From the NCBI GenBank assembly GCA_025463305.1, contig JAOBWK010000085.1:1-64000 (forward strand): a stretch of 64,000 bases of DNA. The letters run 5' to 3'. Each line of letters opens with the position of its first letter. The first letter of the stretch is position 1. The position numbers were made by a program, and so were the translations under genes. The stretch comes from Ilumatobacteraceae bacterium. GTDB lineage: Bacteria; Actinomycetota; Acidimicrobiia; Acidimicrobiales; Ilumatobacteraceae. Positions 7,855 through 16,267 of the stretch are shown one piece after another. The notes below the pieces were generated by a model, which was given only the letters and a program-made list of their open reading frames with translations, ran no database searches and was not told the origin of the DNA.

Positions 7855-10800
7855 TCAGCTGCTGATCGGGGCGAGCGACGACGTCAGCAGCTCCCGCCGC
7901 AGGGCCACCAGCTTCGGCGCGGGCTCGCCATCGGAGAAGGCCTCCGAGTGCAGCACCCGCTCGTAGTTGGCCCACTCGGTGCGGACACCGGCCAGATCAC
8001 CCTCGCGACCGTGGGCGCGCATCCGAAGCGCGATCAGCTCTTCGTGCCCGGGCAGGGCCTTCAACCCCTGACCGGTGGCCCAGAACACACCCTCGACGTC
8101 GCCGAGCGCGAGGGAGTGGCCGGCCAGCACCGTCGCCGCCGAGGTCACGAGGAGGATGAGCTCGGTGGTGGTGCCCTCGGTGTCGGGCCACAGGTAGGCC
8201 GCGCCGGCGAAGGGCATGTCGCGCACCAGTGCGAGCGCCGGGCGGAGCGCGAGCACCGCGTCGGCCGACGGGAGGGCACGAGCGGTGCTCAGCGTGTCGG
8301 CCAGCACCTGTGCGTCGGTCACGACCGCAGGATGCAGTGGCAGGTCGTCGGTGAGCGTGCGGCCGATCCACTCCTCACCCTCGACAGGCGGGACGAGCCG
8401 GGCCAACGACCGGCGGGCGTCGCTGACCACGTTGGCGAACGTGGTGTCGCGGACGTCGGACTCCCACAGCGCGGTGCGCGCGCCTGATCGGCTCGAACGG
8501 TCGCGGTGCTGGCTCATCCACACCACCAGCTCGAGCGCCTTGGAGCGTTCGAACGGTGCCTTGTGCTGGCTCCGGTCGACCACAGCGGGGCGACCGAGCA
8601 CGCGGACCATCAGCGACCACGACGGCTCGGCCGCCGACAGACGTTCGACAGCGTCAGGGTGCGCGGCATCGAGGACCTCGGCAGCGGACACCGGCTCGGC
8701 GTCGAGCAGGGGCGCATCCGCGTCGTCGAGCAGCTGCTGGATCTGATCGACGTCGTCGCGGCTCAGACCGATCGGCACGACCTCGAGCTGCAGTGGGTCG
8801 AGCGTCCAGCGCGTCCCGTCGCCGCGCAGCGTCCACGCTGCGCCGTCGACGGCTCCAGCCGACACCACGGCCAGGGCGCGGCCCCCTCCACCGACGCGTT
8901 GCAGCAGCGATGCCGTCGCGGCGGGCGCCCCGGCGCGCACCTGATCGGCGATGAAGACGATCGCCGGCTCCCAGGCGTCGCCGAGCGCAGGCCGGCTGCG
9001 CAGTGCGAACGTCGACAGGCCGCCGGCCGTGAGCCGCGACGTCGCGCCGACCGACGTGGTGGCCATCTCGATCGCATGGTCGAGCGTGAGCGCCTCGTGG
9101 GTCGACGGATGCCCGAGGTGTGGATCGCCGAAGCCGGTGGTGATGATGTGTGCCACCTCGGCGAGCGGCGACACCGCCACGCCGGCGGCGATCGCGCGAA
9201 CGATCGAGTCGGCGACGCCCGGCGCGGCATCGATCGACAGCATCCCGACAGCTTCGAGGTCGACGAACAGATCGGAGACACCGCCACCGTCGCGTGGTGT
9301 CGTCCCGAGGTGCGCGAGCGCCGGACACGGCTGCTGCGCGCGCCGCGCCGATCCGGCGAGGTCGACGAGCGCGACGCGGGTGGGCAGCCGCCAGCAGTGA
9401 TCGCTGACCGACACCCAGGGCGCCGGGGGCACGTCCGCGACAGCGCTGAGCAGCAGGTCGAGCTGGCCATCGGGTGACGCGATCACGGCCAGGACCGTGG
9501 CACCACTGCCGACGCCGAGCAGGTCGTGGCCCGCAGCGCGCAGGGCGATGTCGAGCCGGGCGATGCGCTCGCCGTCGTCGAGGCTGCGCAGGGTGCGGTC
9601 GACGGCCACCACGGCCGGCGACGACTCCGCCAGGCGGGCGTGGACTGCTGAGCTGCGCAGACGCCGACGACGGCGCATCGCGACCGCGCCCATGACCCCG
9701 CTCGCCACGAGCACGGCGCCGCCGATGGTGCCGATCGGCGCCGAGTCATGACGCTCGAACGCGGGAACGGTGGGCGCGATGGAGGACGGTGGCGCGACGG
9801 TGGTGGTCGGAGTGCTGCTGGTGGTGGTGGCAGCGGTCGTGGCCGTGCTCGTTGCCGGCGTCGTCGTGACGACCGGGACCGCCGTCGTGGTCGTGGCCGG
9901 TTCCTCGGTGATCGCCGGTTGCCCAGTCGTGGATGGCTCGGAGGCGACGGGTGCCGGCGGGGCGACGCTCGTCGTCGGCGCCGCGATCTCGGCGTCGGCG
10001 TCGACCGGAGTGGTGCCCGGTGCAGCACCATCGGTCGATGGCAGCACGAGGTCCCAGCCCGGCAGGATCAGATCCGGATCGTCGAAGGTGCGCTCGCCGA
10101 ATGCCCGGCCGTGGTTGACGTCCCAGATCGCCGGCCAGTCGGCGGCGTCACCGAGCTCGCGCGCGGCGATGCCGCTCAACGTGTCGCCCCGCTCGACGAC
10201 CACGTCGCGTCCGATCGGCGCCGCCGATGATGTCGATGCCACCACGGCGACCTCGCCGCCCGGCACCATCAACTCCCATCCCGGCTGAAGCCGATCGGGT
10301 GTGCCGTCGAACACGATGCCGGGTGCCACCTCGCGACCGGCGTTGAGCTCGACGATCTCCCGCCATCGCGCCCCGTCGCCGAGGGAGTCGGCAGCGATCG
10401 ACCAGAACGACTCGTGGCGCTCCACCACGTGCACGTGCCCGCCTGCGTCCGCTGCAGGTGTGGCGGCAGCATCGCCCTGCTCGACCGGACCGGCAGCCGA
10501 CACGGTCGACGTCTCGTCGGCCACGAGGTGGGTCCACGTCATCGGCGATCCGCTCAACAGCATGATGGGGATGGGGCGCGGCATCGCCGACGCCGCGCTC
10601 GCCAACGCGAGGCGAGAGCTGCTCGCGACGAGCAGGAGTGCTGAGGCGACGAGTGCGGCGGCCCAACGTTGCGCCGAGCCGAGCCCGGAGATGCGCGGTA
10701 CGTGGTGGCCCGAGCAGCGCGCAGCGATGTCGATCACGATGCTCACGGTGAGCCGGACCCAGGCGAGCCAGACGATGACGGCGAGGAACTTGATGACGGT

Positions 10801-10965
10801 GGTGTCGCTGAAGTCGCCGCTCTTGACGGACCGCCAGATCACATCGAGCGGCGGGAACGGGGCGGGCCACACCCGCCCGACGAAGCGGATGAGGGCGAAC
10901 GGCACGGCGGCAACGAGACCGACGAGGACGATGACGGCGGCGAGGCCGCGGGCGCGCTGCATCAT
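7855..10965 (-). CDS. Membrane protein with two LysM domains and a C-terminal BTAD domain
   Basis: This 1036-residue protein has membrane helices near residues 10-30, 60-80 and 103-122. Two LysM cell-wall-binding modules follow (177-236, starting HVHVVERHESFWSIA; 254-310, starting VVVERGDTLSGIA), then a Thr/Pro stalk (313-395) and another helix (410-430) ending in RRRRR. A cytoplasmic part of about 600 residues comes last; its final 200 resemble the winged-helix and BTAD domains of SARP activators (FERSKALELVVWMSQH, then helical repeats near LRMRAHGREGDLAGV). Similar proteins sit at the end of actinobacterial Tad loci. The gene begins seven bases after the last TadE gene, with GGAG four bases before the ATG. 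It may sense the wall or pilus, or act as a scaffold; the signalling role is inference. Confidence 0.82.
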   Translation of the reverse strand: MMQRARGLAAVIVLVGLVAAVPFALIRFVGRVWPAPFPPLDVIWRSVKSGDFSDTTVIKFLAVIVWLAWVRLTVSIVIDIAARCSGHHVPRISGLGSAQRWAAALVASALLLVASSSRLALASAASAMPRPIPIMLLSGSPMTWTHLVADETSTVSAAGPVEQGDAAATPAADAGGHVHVVERHESFWSIAADSLGDGARWREIVELNAGREVAPGIVFDGTPDRLQPGWELMVPGGEVAVVASTSSAAPIGRDVVVERGDTLSGIAARELGDAADWPAIWDVNHGRAFGERTFDDPDLILPGWDLVLPSTDGAAPGTTPVDADAEIAAPTTSVAPPAPVASEPSTTGQPAITEEPATTTTAVPVVTTTPATSTATTAATTTSSTPTTTVAPPSSIAPTVPAFERHDSAPIGTIGGAVLVASGVMGAVAMRRRRRLRSSAVHARLAESSPAVVAVDRTLRSLDDGERIARLDIALRAAGHDLLGVGSGATVLAVIASPDGQLDLLLSAVADVPPAPWVSVSDHCWRLPTRVALVDLAGSARRAQQPCPALAHLGTTPRDGGGVSDLFVDLEAVGMLSIDAAPGVADSIVRAIAAGVAVSPLAEVAHIITTGFGDPHLGHPSTHEALTLDHAIEMATTSVGATSRLTAGGLSTFALRSRPALGDAWEPAIVFIADQVRAGAPAATASLLQRVGGGGRALAVVSAGAVDGAAWTLRGDGTRWTLDPLQLEVVPIGLSRDDVDQIQQLLDDADAPLLDAEPVSAAEVLDAAHPDAVERLSAAEPSWSLMVRVLGRPAVVDRSQHKAPFERSKALELVVWMSQHRDRSSRSGARTALWESDVRDTTFANVVSDARRSLARLVPPVEGEEWIGRTLTDDLPLHPAVVTDAQVLADTLSTARALPSADAVLALRPALALVRDMPFAGAAYLWPDTEGTTTELILLVTSAATVLAGHSLALGDVEGVFWATGQGLKALPGHEELIALRMRAHGREGDLAGVRTEWANYERVLHSEAFSDGEPAPKLVALRRELLTSSLAPISS

Positions 10966-10972
10966 GCTGCTC

Positions 10973-11377
10973 CTACTGCGAGATGGGTGTGGACGAGCGG
11001 GTGGCCGACAGCGACTTGGTGTCGATGCCGACGAGGCGCAGGAGCGTCATCGAGACGACGACCCGCACCGTGACGGTGATCCGCTGCGGCGTCACCGTGA
11101 CGTCGCCGTCGAGCCCGTGCGCCGCCAGGTAGCTCTCGGCAGCGGCGCGAGCGCGCACCGGGTCGAGTGACAGGTTCCCGTCGTGCACCGACACGAGCTC
11201 CTGCGCGCCGGCCCGGGCAGCGTTCGACGCATGATCGGCGGCGGACACCTTGCCGCCGACGATCCGTGCACCATCGACAGCGAGGCCCGCGCAGACGAGC
11301 ACGGTCATCGTGATCACGACGACGAAGCCGGAGATCGAACCGCGATCGCGCGGTGGGGTGGGTCGGTGATCGCGCAT
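10973..11377 (-). CDS. TadE/TadG-like pilus assembly protein
   Basis: This 134-residue minor pilin-like protein begins with a short basic leader (MRDHRPTPPRDRG), a prepilin-type cleavage context, and one hydrophobic helix (ISGFVVVITMTVLVCAGLAVDGARI). A small extracellular domain follows (VSAADHASNAARAGAQEL). Helical-prepilin architecture of this kind is typical of the Tad/rhizobicin pilus minor components. The start at 11377 is chosen over an upstream in-frame start because its ATG overlaps the TGA of the preceding TadE gene by one base, and because the leader is then of normal length. The processing peptidase (TadV) is not encoded in the window. Confidence 0.8.
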   Translation of the reverse strand: MRDHRPTPPRDRGSISGFVVVITMTVLVCAGLAVDGARIVGGKVSAADHASNAARAGAQELVSVHDGNLSLDPVRARAAAESYLAAHGLDGDVTVTPQRITVTVRVVVSMTLLRLVGIDTKSLSATRSSTPISQ

Positions 11378-11793
11378 CAGCCGGCCCGGTACCGGTCGAT
11401 GACCTCGGTCGAGCTGGCCGACACGGTGCGCGAGCCCACGTGCAACAGCCCGGTTCCGTCCGTGTTCACCCGGCACGTGACGGTGACGGTCACCGAGTTG
11501 GCCCGACCACCGCTGACGTACGCGACGGACACCGTCGTGTCCGCGCAGCTCACCCCGTTGGCGCGCAGATCCGCGTTCACGGCGCTGGCAGCGGCACCTT
11601 GCATCGACGAGCGGGCGACGAGGGACGCCGCCCGGGCCCCGGCGTCGGCGGCGTGGCGGGTCTGCTCCACGGCACCACCGGCACGACCGACGAAGACGAC
11701 GAACAGCATCAGGACCATCAGCACCGGGGCGAGGATGACGAGCTCGACGCTGGCGCTGCCGCGGTCGTTCGGATCGTGGACGGAGCGATGCAT
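11377..11793 (-). CDS. TadE-family pilus assembly protein
   Basis: This 138-residue TadE protein has the family signature: a basic leader ending NDRGSASVELVILAPVLM, with Gly before the cut and Glu at position 5 of the mature helix, followed by a hydrophobic stem (LMLFVVFVGRAGG) and the AVEQTRHAADAGARAAS segment common to TadE-like proteins. The exported domain has paired Cys (VSCAD, VTCRV) that could form a disulfide. It is the second of three TadE-like genes. GAGG lies just upstream of the ATG, and there is a six-base gap from the previous gene. The clear Glu5 makes this the most canonical of the three. Confidence 0.87.
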   Translation of the reverse strand: MHRSVHDPNDRGSASVELVILAPVLMVLMLFVVFVGRAGGAVEQTRHAADAGARAASLVARSSMQGAAASAVNADLRANGVSCADTTVSVAYVSGGRANSVTVTVTCRVNTDGTGLLHVGSRTVSASSTEVIDRYRAG

Positions 11794-11799
11794 CGCGCC

Positions 11800-12174
11800 T
11801 CAGCGGTCCGACTCGGGGACGAACCGTTCCTTGGGCTCGACTGCGGTCCGCTCCACGGAGTCCGGGAAGAACGGCACGATCCGTGGCACCGAGACGCGCA
11901 CGACGACCGTCACGAGCTCTGCGGTCGCGGTGGCCGACGGTGAGCCGGTGGACCCGAGGTCGTGCAGCGTCTGGCTGGCGGCGTCCTGGGCCGCGGCGGC
12001 CCCAGCGCCGAGCGGCGCACCCGCTGCGGCGCCCTGGGACGCGGCAGCGGACGCGACGTTCGCGGCGTGGAACCAGATCGCAGACTGCACGCCCAGCAGG
12101 ACGAGCAGGATCAGCAGCGGCGTCAGGACGACGATCTGGGCCGATGCCTCGCCGCGGTCGGGTCGGCGGGTCAT
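11800..12174 (-). CDS. TadE-like pilus assembly protein
   Basis: This 124-residue protein has the leader MTRRPDRGEASAQ, a long hydrophobic helix (IVVLTPLLILLVLLGVQSAIWF), the segment HAANVASAAASQGAAAGA, and a short extracellular beta-rich domain (TAELVTVVVRVSVPRIVPFF). The pattern is that of TadE-like minor pilins, although the Glu5 of typical TadE is replaced by Gln after a RGE leader motif. It overlaps the Flp-like gene by four bases (ATGA) and precedes the next TadE gene by six, so it is firmly inside the Tad operon. I expect it to be inserted in the membrane and processed like the others. Confidence 0.8.
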   Translation of the reverse strand: MTRRPDRGEASAQIVVLTPLLILLVLLGVQSAIWFHAANVASAAASQGAAAGAPLGAGAAAAQDAASQTLHDLGSTGSPSATATAELVTVVVRVSVPRIVPFFPDSVERTAVEPKERFVPESDR

Positions 12175-12365
12175 CCGAGGTTGATCGTGTTGGCCTTGTC
12201 GGTCACCCGCTGGGTGATCAGCACGCCGACCGCGATGGCCAACGCGATCAGCGCCGCGGCGAGCACGACGGTGGTGGCGCTCACCTCACCGCGGTCGCGG
12301 TCGTCGGCTCGCGACGCCTGGAGGCGAACGACGTAGTAGGTCCAGATGGATGAGATGGCTGACAT
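12171..12365 (-). CDS. Flp-type pilin-like small protein
   Basis: This 64-residue protein has a polar 26-residue leader ending DDRDRG, then EVSATTVVLAAALIALAIAVGVLI, a prepilin hydrophobic helix with Glu right after the Gly, and a short polar tail. The size, position and helix fit the major Flp/Tad pilin or a pilin-like subunit. The usual Flp G-x4-EY processing site is not exact, so the major-pilin role is inferred. AGGAG lies nine bases before the ATG, one of the strongest ribosome binding sites in the window, as expected for an abundant pilin. A 58-base gap separates it from tadC. Confidence 0.72.
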   Translation of the reverse strand: MSAISSIWTYYVVRLQASRADDRDRGEVSATTVVLAAALIALAIAVGVLITQRVTDKANTINLG

Positions 12366-12423
12366 GTCAGCTCCTGTTCTGTCGGTGTGCTGGTGTGGGG
12401 ATCAGGGGTCGAGGACGCCGGCA

Positions 12424-13314
12424 CTACAGCGCCGTGACGATCTGTTGCATCGCGGGGTAGCCGAGCAGGACGATGAAGCCGATGAACATCAAGACGGTGG
12501 GGATGCCCATCCGCTCGGTGGCGGACTGCGCGTCGGCCTCGATGCGCGCCATCTGGTGGGCGCGCAGCGCTGATGCCTTCGCGGCGAGCGAGAGCTTCAC
12601 TCGAGCGCCCTGCTCGCCGGCGAGCTGCACGCTGGCGGCGATCTCGACGAGCTCGATCACCTCGATCCGTTGACCGAGCTCGGTGAAGCACATCCACGGC
12701 GACTGGCGCATCGTGCGTGATCGGACGAGCGCGTTGCGGAGCTGCACGAACGCCCAGCCGTCGCCGGCCTGCGCCGCCGCTTCGAGCGAGGTCTCGATGC
12801 CGGCGCCGCCGGCGAGCAGCACGTTCACCAGATCGAGGTAGCTCGACAGGGCGTGGCGGAACCCGTCGCGCCGGTTCTTCGCCTGCGACCTGAGCGTGAG
12901 GTCGGGCGTGACGAAGCCCCCACCCAACGCGCCGACGGCGAGCACGAAGGTCAGCCCGGTCGGCAGTGGGGTGCCGGCCAGGCCGAGCGCCACGGCGAGC
13001 GCGACCACGATCCCCGCGAGCGACAGCGCGGTGACGAGCTTCTCCGCTGCGAACGATTGCGGTGTGCGGTCGACCACGACGAGGTCCGACTCGATCCGAG
13101 AGCCGAGCCGGCCGCTGATCAGCGCTGCGGCGCGATCGGACAGACCGGACGGGCGTACGGCCTCCGCGGCGGTGCGCACGTCGTCGACGGTGTGACCGGA
13201 GCGGTCGAGGCGGCGCAACGCCGTCGACAGGGGAAGCGGCGCCGGCGTGAAGCCGCGGACGACGAGGAACAGCCCGGCGCCGGCAACCGGGCCGACGAGC
13301 ACGATCGGGCTCAC
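12424..13314 (-). CDS. tadC: Tad pilus inner-membrane protein TadC (type II secretion F domain)
   Basis: This 296-residue T2SSF-domain protein forms, with TadB, the membrane platform of the Flp pilus machine. It has N-terminal helices (VLVGPVAGAGLFLVVRG; GIVVALAVALGLAG; VLAVGALGGGFV), the cytoplasmic F domain with the ALSSYLDLVNVLLAGGAGIE segment and the EQGARVKLSLAAKASALRAHQMARIEADAQ block, and C-terminal helices (PTVLMFIGFIVLLGYPAM). The GTG start at 13314 overlaps the tadB stop by four bases (GTGA). The longer upstream frame lies inside tadB and is a shadow. Confidence 0.9.
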   Translation of the reverse strand: MSPIVLVGPVAGAGLFLVVRGFTPAPLPLSTALRRLDRSGHTVDDVRTAAEAVRPSGLSDRAAALISGRLGSRIESDLVVVDRTPQSFAAEKLVTALSLAGIVVALAVALGLAGTPLPTGLTFVLAVGALGGGFVTPDLTLRSQAKNRRDGFRHALSSYLDLVNVLLAGGAGIETSLEAAAQAGDGWAFVQLRNALVRSRTMRQSPWMCFTELGQRIEVIELVEIAASVQLAGEQGARVKLSLAAKASALRAHQMARIEADAQSATERMGIPTVLMFIGFIVLLGYPAMQQIVTAL

Positions 13315-14171
13315 GAAGCCTCCAGCGGCGCGGTCCGCCGGACGATGAAGCGCTGCGGCATCTGGATCCGCCCGATGCGCTCCATCGCGACGAACGACGC
13401 GCCGAACACGCCGATGATCGCAGTCAGCACCAGCTGACCGCTGGGCGAGTCGTACGGACGCAGGTAGGCGCGGTTGAACACGAGCAGCCCGACGACGAAG
13501 AGCACGACCACGGCGACGATGATCCGGATCGCAGACCGGCTCCTGGCCCGCCCGACCCAAACCCGGGTTCGCATCCGCGCCTCGTCGCGTGCGGCGTCGG
13601 CGAGGGTGCCGAGCAGTGCGCCGAGGTCCCGCGCCTCCCTCTCGGCGGCGATGACGAGGGCCGCCACCACGAAGTCGGCCATCGGGTGACCCACCTCTTC
13701 GGCGAAGCGGCGGAGCGCGTCGGGCAGCGGCTCGTAGTCGGTGCGGGCGGCCAGGCGCCCCACCGCCTCGGCGATCGGCGCCGGCGCAAGCGGTGCGGTC
13801 GCGCCGATCGCGTGCTCGAGGCCATTGGCCGCGGCGAGCGTGTCGCGGATGTGCTCGGTCCACGACGCGATGGCCTCGACGAGCCCGAGCTCGCGCTCGA
13901 AACCGCCACGACTGCGCCACCACGTCGGTGACCACCACGCAACCCCGAACGCGACCACCGCGAGCACCATCCAATGGGTGAGCGCCGCCGCAGCGAGCGC
14001 GGCCACGATCGCCAACGTCGCGCGCAGCACGAGCTGATCGAGGAGCGTTCCGAGTCGACCGGCGCGCAGACCGCCGGCCGACACCACCGCCCGACCCTGC
14101 AACCCGGCCATCACGGTGAGGACGCCGACGCCGACGAAGCCACCGAGCACGGCGATCACGAGCGCGTTCAC
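13311..14171 (-). CDS. tadB: Tad pilus inner-membrane protein TadB (type II secretion F domain)
   Basis: This is a 286-residue T2SSF-domain protein. It starts with a membrane helix (ALVIAVLGGFVGVGVLTVMAG) and a second hydrophobic pair (LAIVAALAAAALTHWMVLAVVAFGVAW). The cytoplasmic F domain contains the conserved LVEAIASWTEHIRDTLAAANGLEHAI segment and AEREARDLGALLGTLADAARDEARMR, and C-terminal helices follow (IIVAVVVLFVVGLLVF). TadB and TadC assemble next to the TadA motor. The GTG at 14171 overlaps the tadA stop by four bases, so translation is probably coupled; the in-frame extension upstream lies inside tadA. Confidence 0.9.
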   Translation of the reverse strand: MNALVIAVLGGFVGVGVLTVMAGLQGRAVVSAGGLRAGRLGTLLDQLVLRATLAIVAALAAAALTHWMVLAVVAFGVAWWSPTWWRSRGGFERELGLVEAIASWTEHIRDTLAAANGLEHAIGATAPLAPAPIAEAVGRLAARTDYEPLPDALRRFAEEVGHPMADFVVAALVIAAEREARDLGALLGTLADAARDEARMRTRVWVGRARSRSAIRIIVAVVVLFVVGLLVFNRAYLRPYDSPSGQLVLTAIIGVFGASFVAMERIGRIQMPQRFIVRRTAPLEAS

Positions 14172-15484
14172 AGCGACCACCACCCGTCCGGTTGGTCGAG
14201 CAGCGAGACGTCGAACTCGTGCGCCTCGAGCAGCGCGAGCGTGGCGTCCCGGATGGGGTAGCCGGGCACGGCGCAGCCATCCCGCCCCGGACGGAAGACC
14301 TCGTTCGAGACGATGCGCGAGCCGTCGGCATCGACCACTTCGCGGACGCTCGCGATGCGCCGCACGCCGTCGATCACCTCGATGTGCACGACGAAGTGCA
14401 ACGCCGTCGCGAGGAGCAGGTTGACAGTGTCCACCGGCAGGCCGGTCTCGGCCATCGACACGTACGCGGCGAGCTTCGGAAAGACGGTCCTCGTGCTGTC
14501 TGCGTGCATCGTGCACATCGAGCCGTTGTTGCCCTGCGACATGGCGAGCAGCATCGGGAACGCCTCACCACCGCGGACTTCGCCGACGATCACGCGATCG
14601 GGGTCCATGCGCAGCGCCATCTTGGTGAGGTCGAGCATCGTGACCGCGCCGCGGCCTTCGATGTTCGCCGGTCGGCTCTGCAACATGTCGTGGTCCGGAT
14701 GGCGATCCTCGAACCGATCGAGGCCGAGCTCGTATGCGTCCTCGATGGTGACGATGCGCTCGTCGGCGGGCACCTCGTTGAGCAGCGCGCGCAGCATCGT
14801 CGTCTTGCCCGTACCGGTGCCGCCGCAGATCACGATGTTCCGGCGAGCGCGCACCGCCGCCGCGAGGAACCCGTGCAGGGCGCGGTCCATCAGCCCGCGG
14901 TCCTCGAGCTCGGCGAGCGAGCTCAGTTCGAACCGGTGCTTGCGGATGATGACGCTCGGCCGCGCCGAGACCTCCATCGTCGCGAACAACCGCGAGCCGT
15001 CGGGCAGCTGCAGGTTGAGCTCGGGGTTGGCGGCGTCGAAGCGGCGCTCGCTGCGGCCGAGACGGGTGGCGACGATGCGAACGAGGTCGACGAGCTCGTC
15101 GTCGGAGTCCACCACCGGTTCGGCGTCGATGCGGCGGCCGTCGATGAGCTTCAACCGCGTCGATGCGCTGCCGCGGATGTGGATGTCGTTGACCATCGGG
15201 TTGTCGAGCAGCGGCTGGATCCTCCCCAGCCCGAGGACCTTGGCGAGCACGGCTTCGAGGAGATCGGTCTCCTCCCTGGCGTCGAGCGGTTCGACCCCGT
15301 TGGCGAGGTGCTCGGCCGCCAGCGCGTCGAGGTGGCGCACCACGACGCTGCGGGCGAGCTCGCGCTCGTCCTCGACACCGAGCGGCAGGCGGCCCGCCGC
15401 GTTGCGGCTGATCCGCTCGTCGGCGAGCGTCTCGCCGACGAGGCGCGACACCCTCCCGACGGAAGCGACCGGCGCAGGGCTCAC
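14168..15484 (-). CDS. tadA: Tad pilus assembly ATPase TadA/CpaF
   Basis: This 438-residue secretion ATPase of the VirB11/GspE superfamily powers Flp pilus assembly as a cytoplasmic hexamer. Visible features are the N-terminal CpaF-specific region with the PMVNDIHIRG segment, the RPSVIIRKHR block before the P-loop, Walker A GGTGTGKTT, an Asp box (TIEDAYELGL), Walker B RMDPDRVIVGEVRGGEAF, and the His box region with QGNNGSMCTMHADS. The length is normal. The GTG start overlaps the tadZ stop by four bases. CpaF rather than GspE or PilB is indicated by the partner genes and the MVNDIHIRG motif. Confidence 0.94.
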   Translation of the reverse strand: MSPAPVASVGRVSRLVGETLADERISRNAAGRLPLGVEDERELARSVVVRHLDALAAEHLANGVEPLDAREETDLLEAVLAKVLGLGRIQPLLDNPMVNDIHIRGSASTRLKLIDGRRIDAEPVVDSDDELVDLVRIVATRLGRSERRFDAANPELNLQLPDGSRLFATMEVSARPSVIIRKHRFELSSLAELEDRGLMDRALHGFLAAAVRARRNIVICGGTGTGKTTMLRALLNEVPADERIVTIEDAYELGLDRFEDRHPDHDMLQSRPANIEGRGAVTMLDLTKMALRMDPDRVIVGEVRGGEAFPMLLAMSQGNNGSMCTMHADSTRTVFPKLAAYVSMAETGLPVDTVNLLLATALHFVVHIEVIDGVRRIASVREVVDADGSRIVSNEVFRPGRDGCAVPGYPIRDATLALLEAHEFDVSLLDQPDGWWSL

Positions 15485-16266
15485 GCGTCCACCGCCGCTC
15501 GATCCTCTGGCTGCTGCTCGGTCGGGCCGGGCATCGCCAGATCCGCGATCGGAAGGATCTCATCCGCAGCGACAGCATCGCTCTCGAGGTTGGGGTCGAC
15601 GGGCGCGACCGCCGCCCACTGGGCGACCAGCTGTGCGAGCGAACGAACGCGACGTCGGGTGGCTCGGCTGCCGGCGCGTGCACCGGTGCGCTCGACGACG
15701 CCCCAGACCGTCTGGCCACACGAGTCGGCGACGTCGCCCATCGAGTACGGCTTGGAGGAGGTCAGCACGATGCAGGGCGACGCGACCCGAGCCAGCAGTG
15801 GCGCGCGGTGGTTGACTGCGACGACGGTCTCGATGGTGTTGTCGGCGACGACCAACGTGACGTCTGCGTCGGCGGCGAGCGCGAGGGCCGGCGAACCCGC
15901 GCGGAGGCGGCCGATGTCGACGACGACGTTGGTGCCGGCGCCGCTCGCCGCCGTCGCGATGTGATGGGCAGCCGCACGCAACGCGACGCTGACCTGTTCG
16001 GCGGCGGGATGGGCGACGATCACACCGAGCTCACCGACGGGTTGCGCGAACCGCGAGAGATCGTCGGCGGCGATGCCGACCCGGGCGGCACCCGCGAGCT
16101 CGGTGAGCCCCGGCCGCACCCCGAGATCGAGCCGTGCGGCGAGACGCCCACCGTCGGGATCCGCCTCGAGGAGCAGCGCGCCCGGACCGCAGAGGCGGGC
16201 GAGGTCGAGCGCCAACGTCGTGACCCCGGGTGATCCGTGCACGCTGCACACCACGATGACCGCCAT
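15481..16266 (-). CDS. TadZ/CpaE-like MinD-superfamily protein with altered P-loop
   Basis: This 261-residue protein starts AVIVVCSVHGSPGVTTLALDLA, a ParA/MinD-type deviant P-loop in which the signature and catalytic lysines are missing (GSPGVTT in place of GGxGKT). LEADPDGGRLAARLDLG and VVVDIGR match the switch regions of MinD-like proteins. Its position directly upstream of tadA is that of tadZ/cpaE, whose products place the pilus machine in the cell; many TadZ proteins have similarly degenerate P-loops. The ATG at 16266 is one base after the stop of the SAF gene. The upstream in-frame extension overlaps that gene and is rejected. ATP binding without hydrolysis is likely but unproven. Confidence 0.8.
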   Translation of the reverse strand: MAVIVVCSVHGSPGVTTLALDLARLCGPGALLLEADPDGGRLAARLDLGVRPGLTELAGAARVGIAADDLSRFAQPVGELGVIVAHPAAEQVSVALRAAAHHIATAASGAGTNVVVDIGRLRAGSPALALAADADVTLVVADNTIETVVAVNHRAPLLARVASPCIVLTSSKPYSMGDVADSCGQTVWGVVERTGARAGSRATRRRVRSLAQLVAQWAAVAPVDPNLESDAVAADEILPIADLAMPGPTEQQPEDRAAVDA

Positions 16267-16267
16267 C

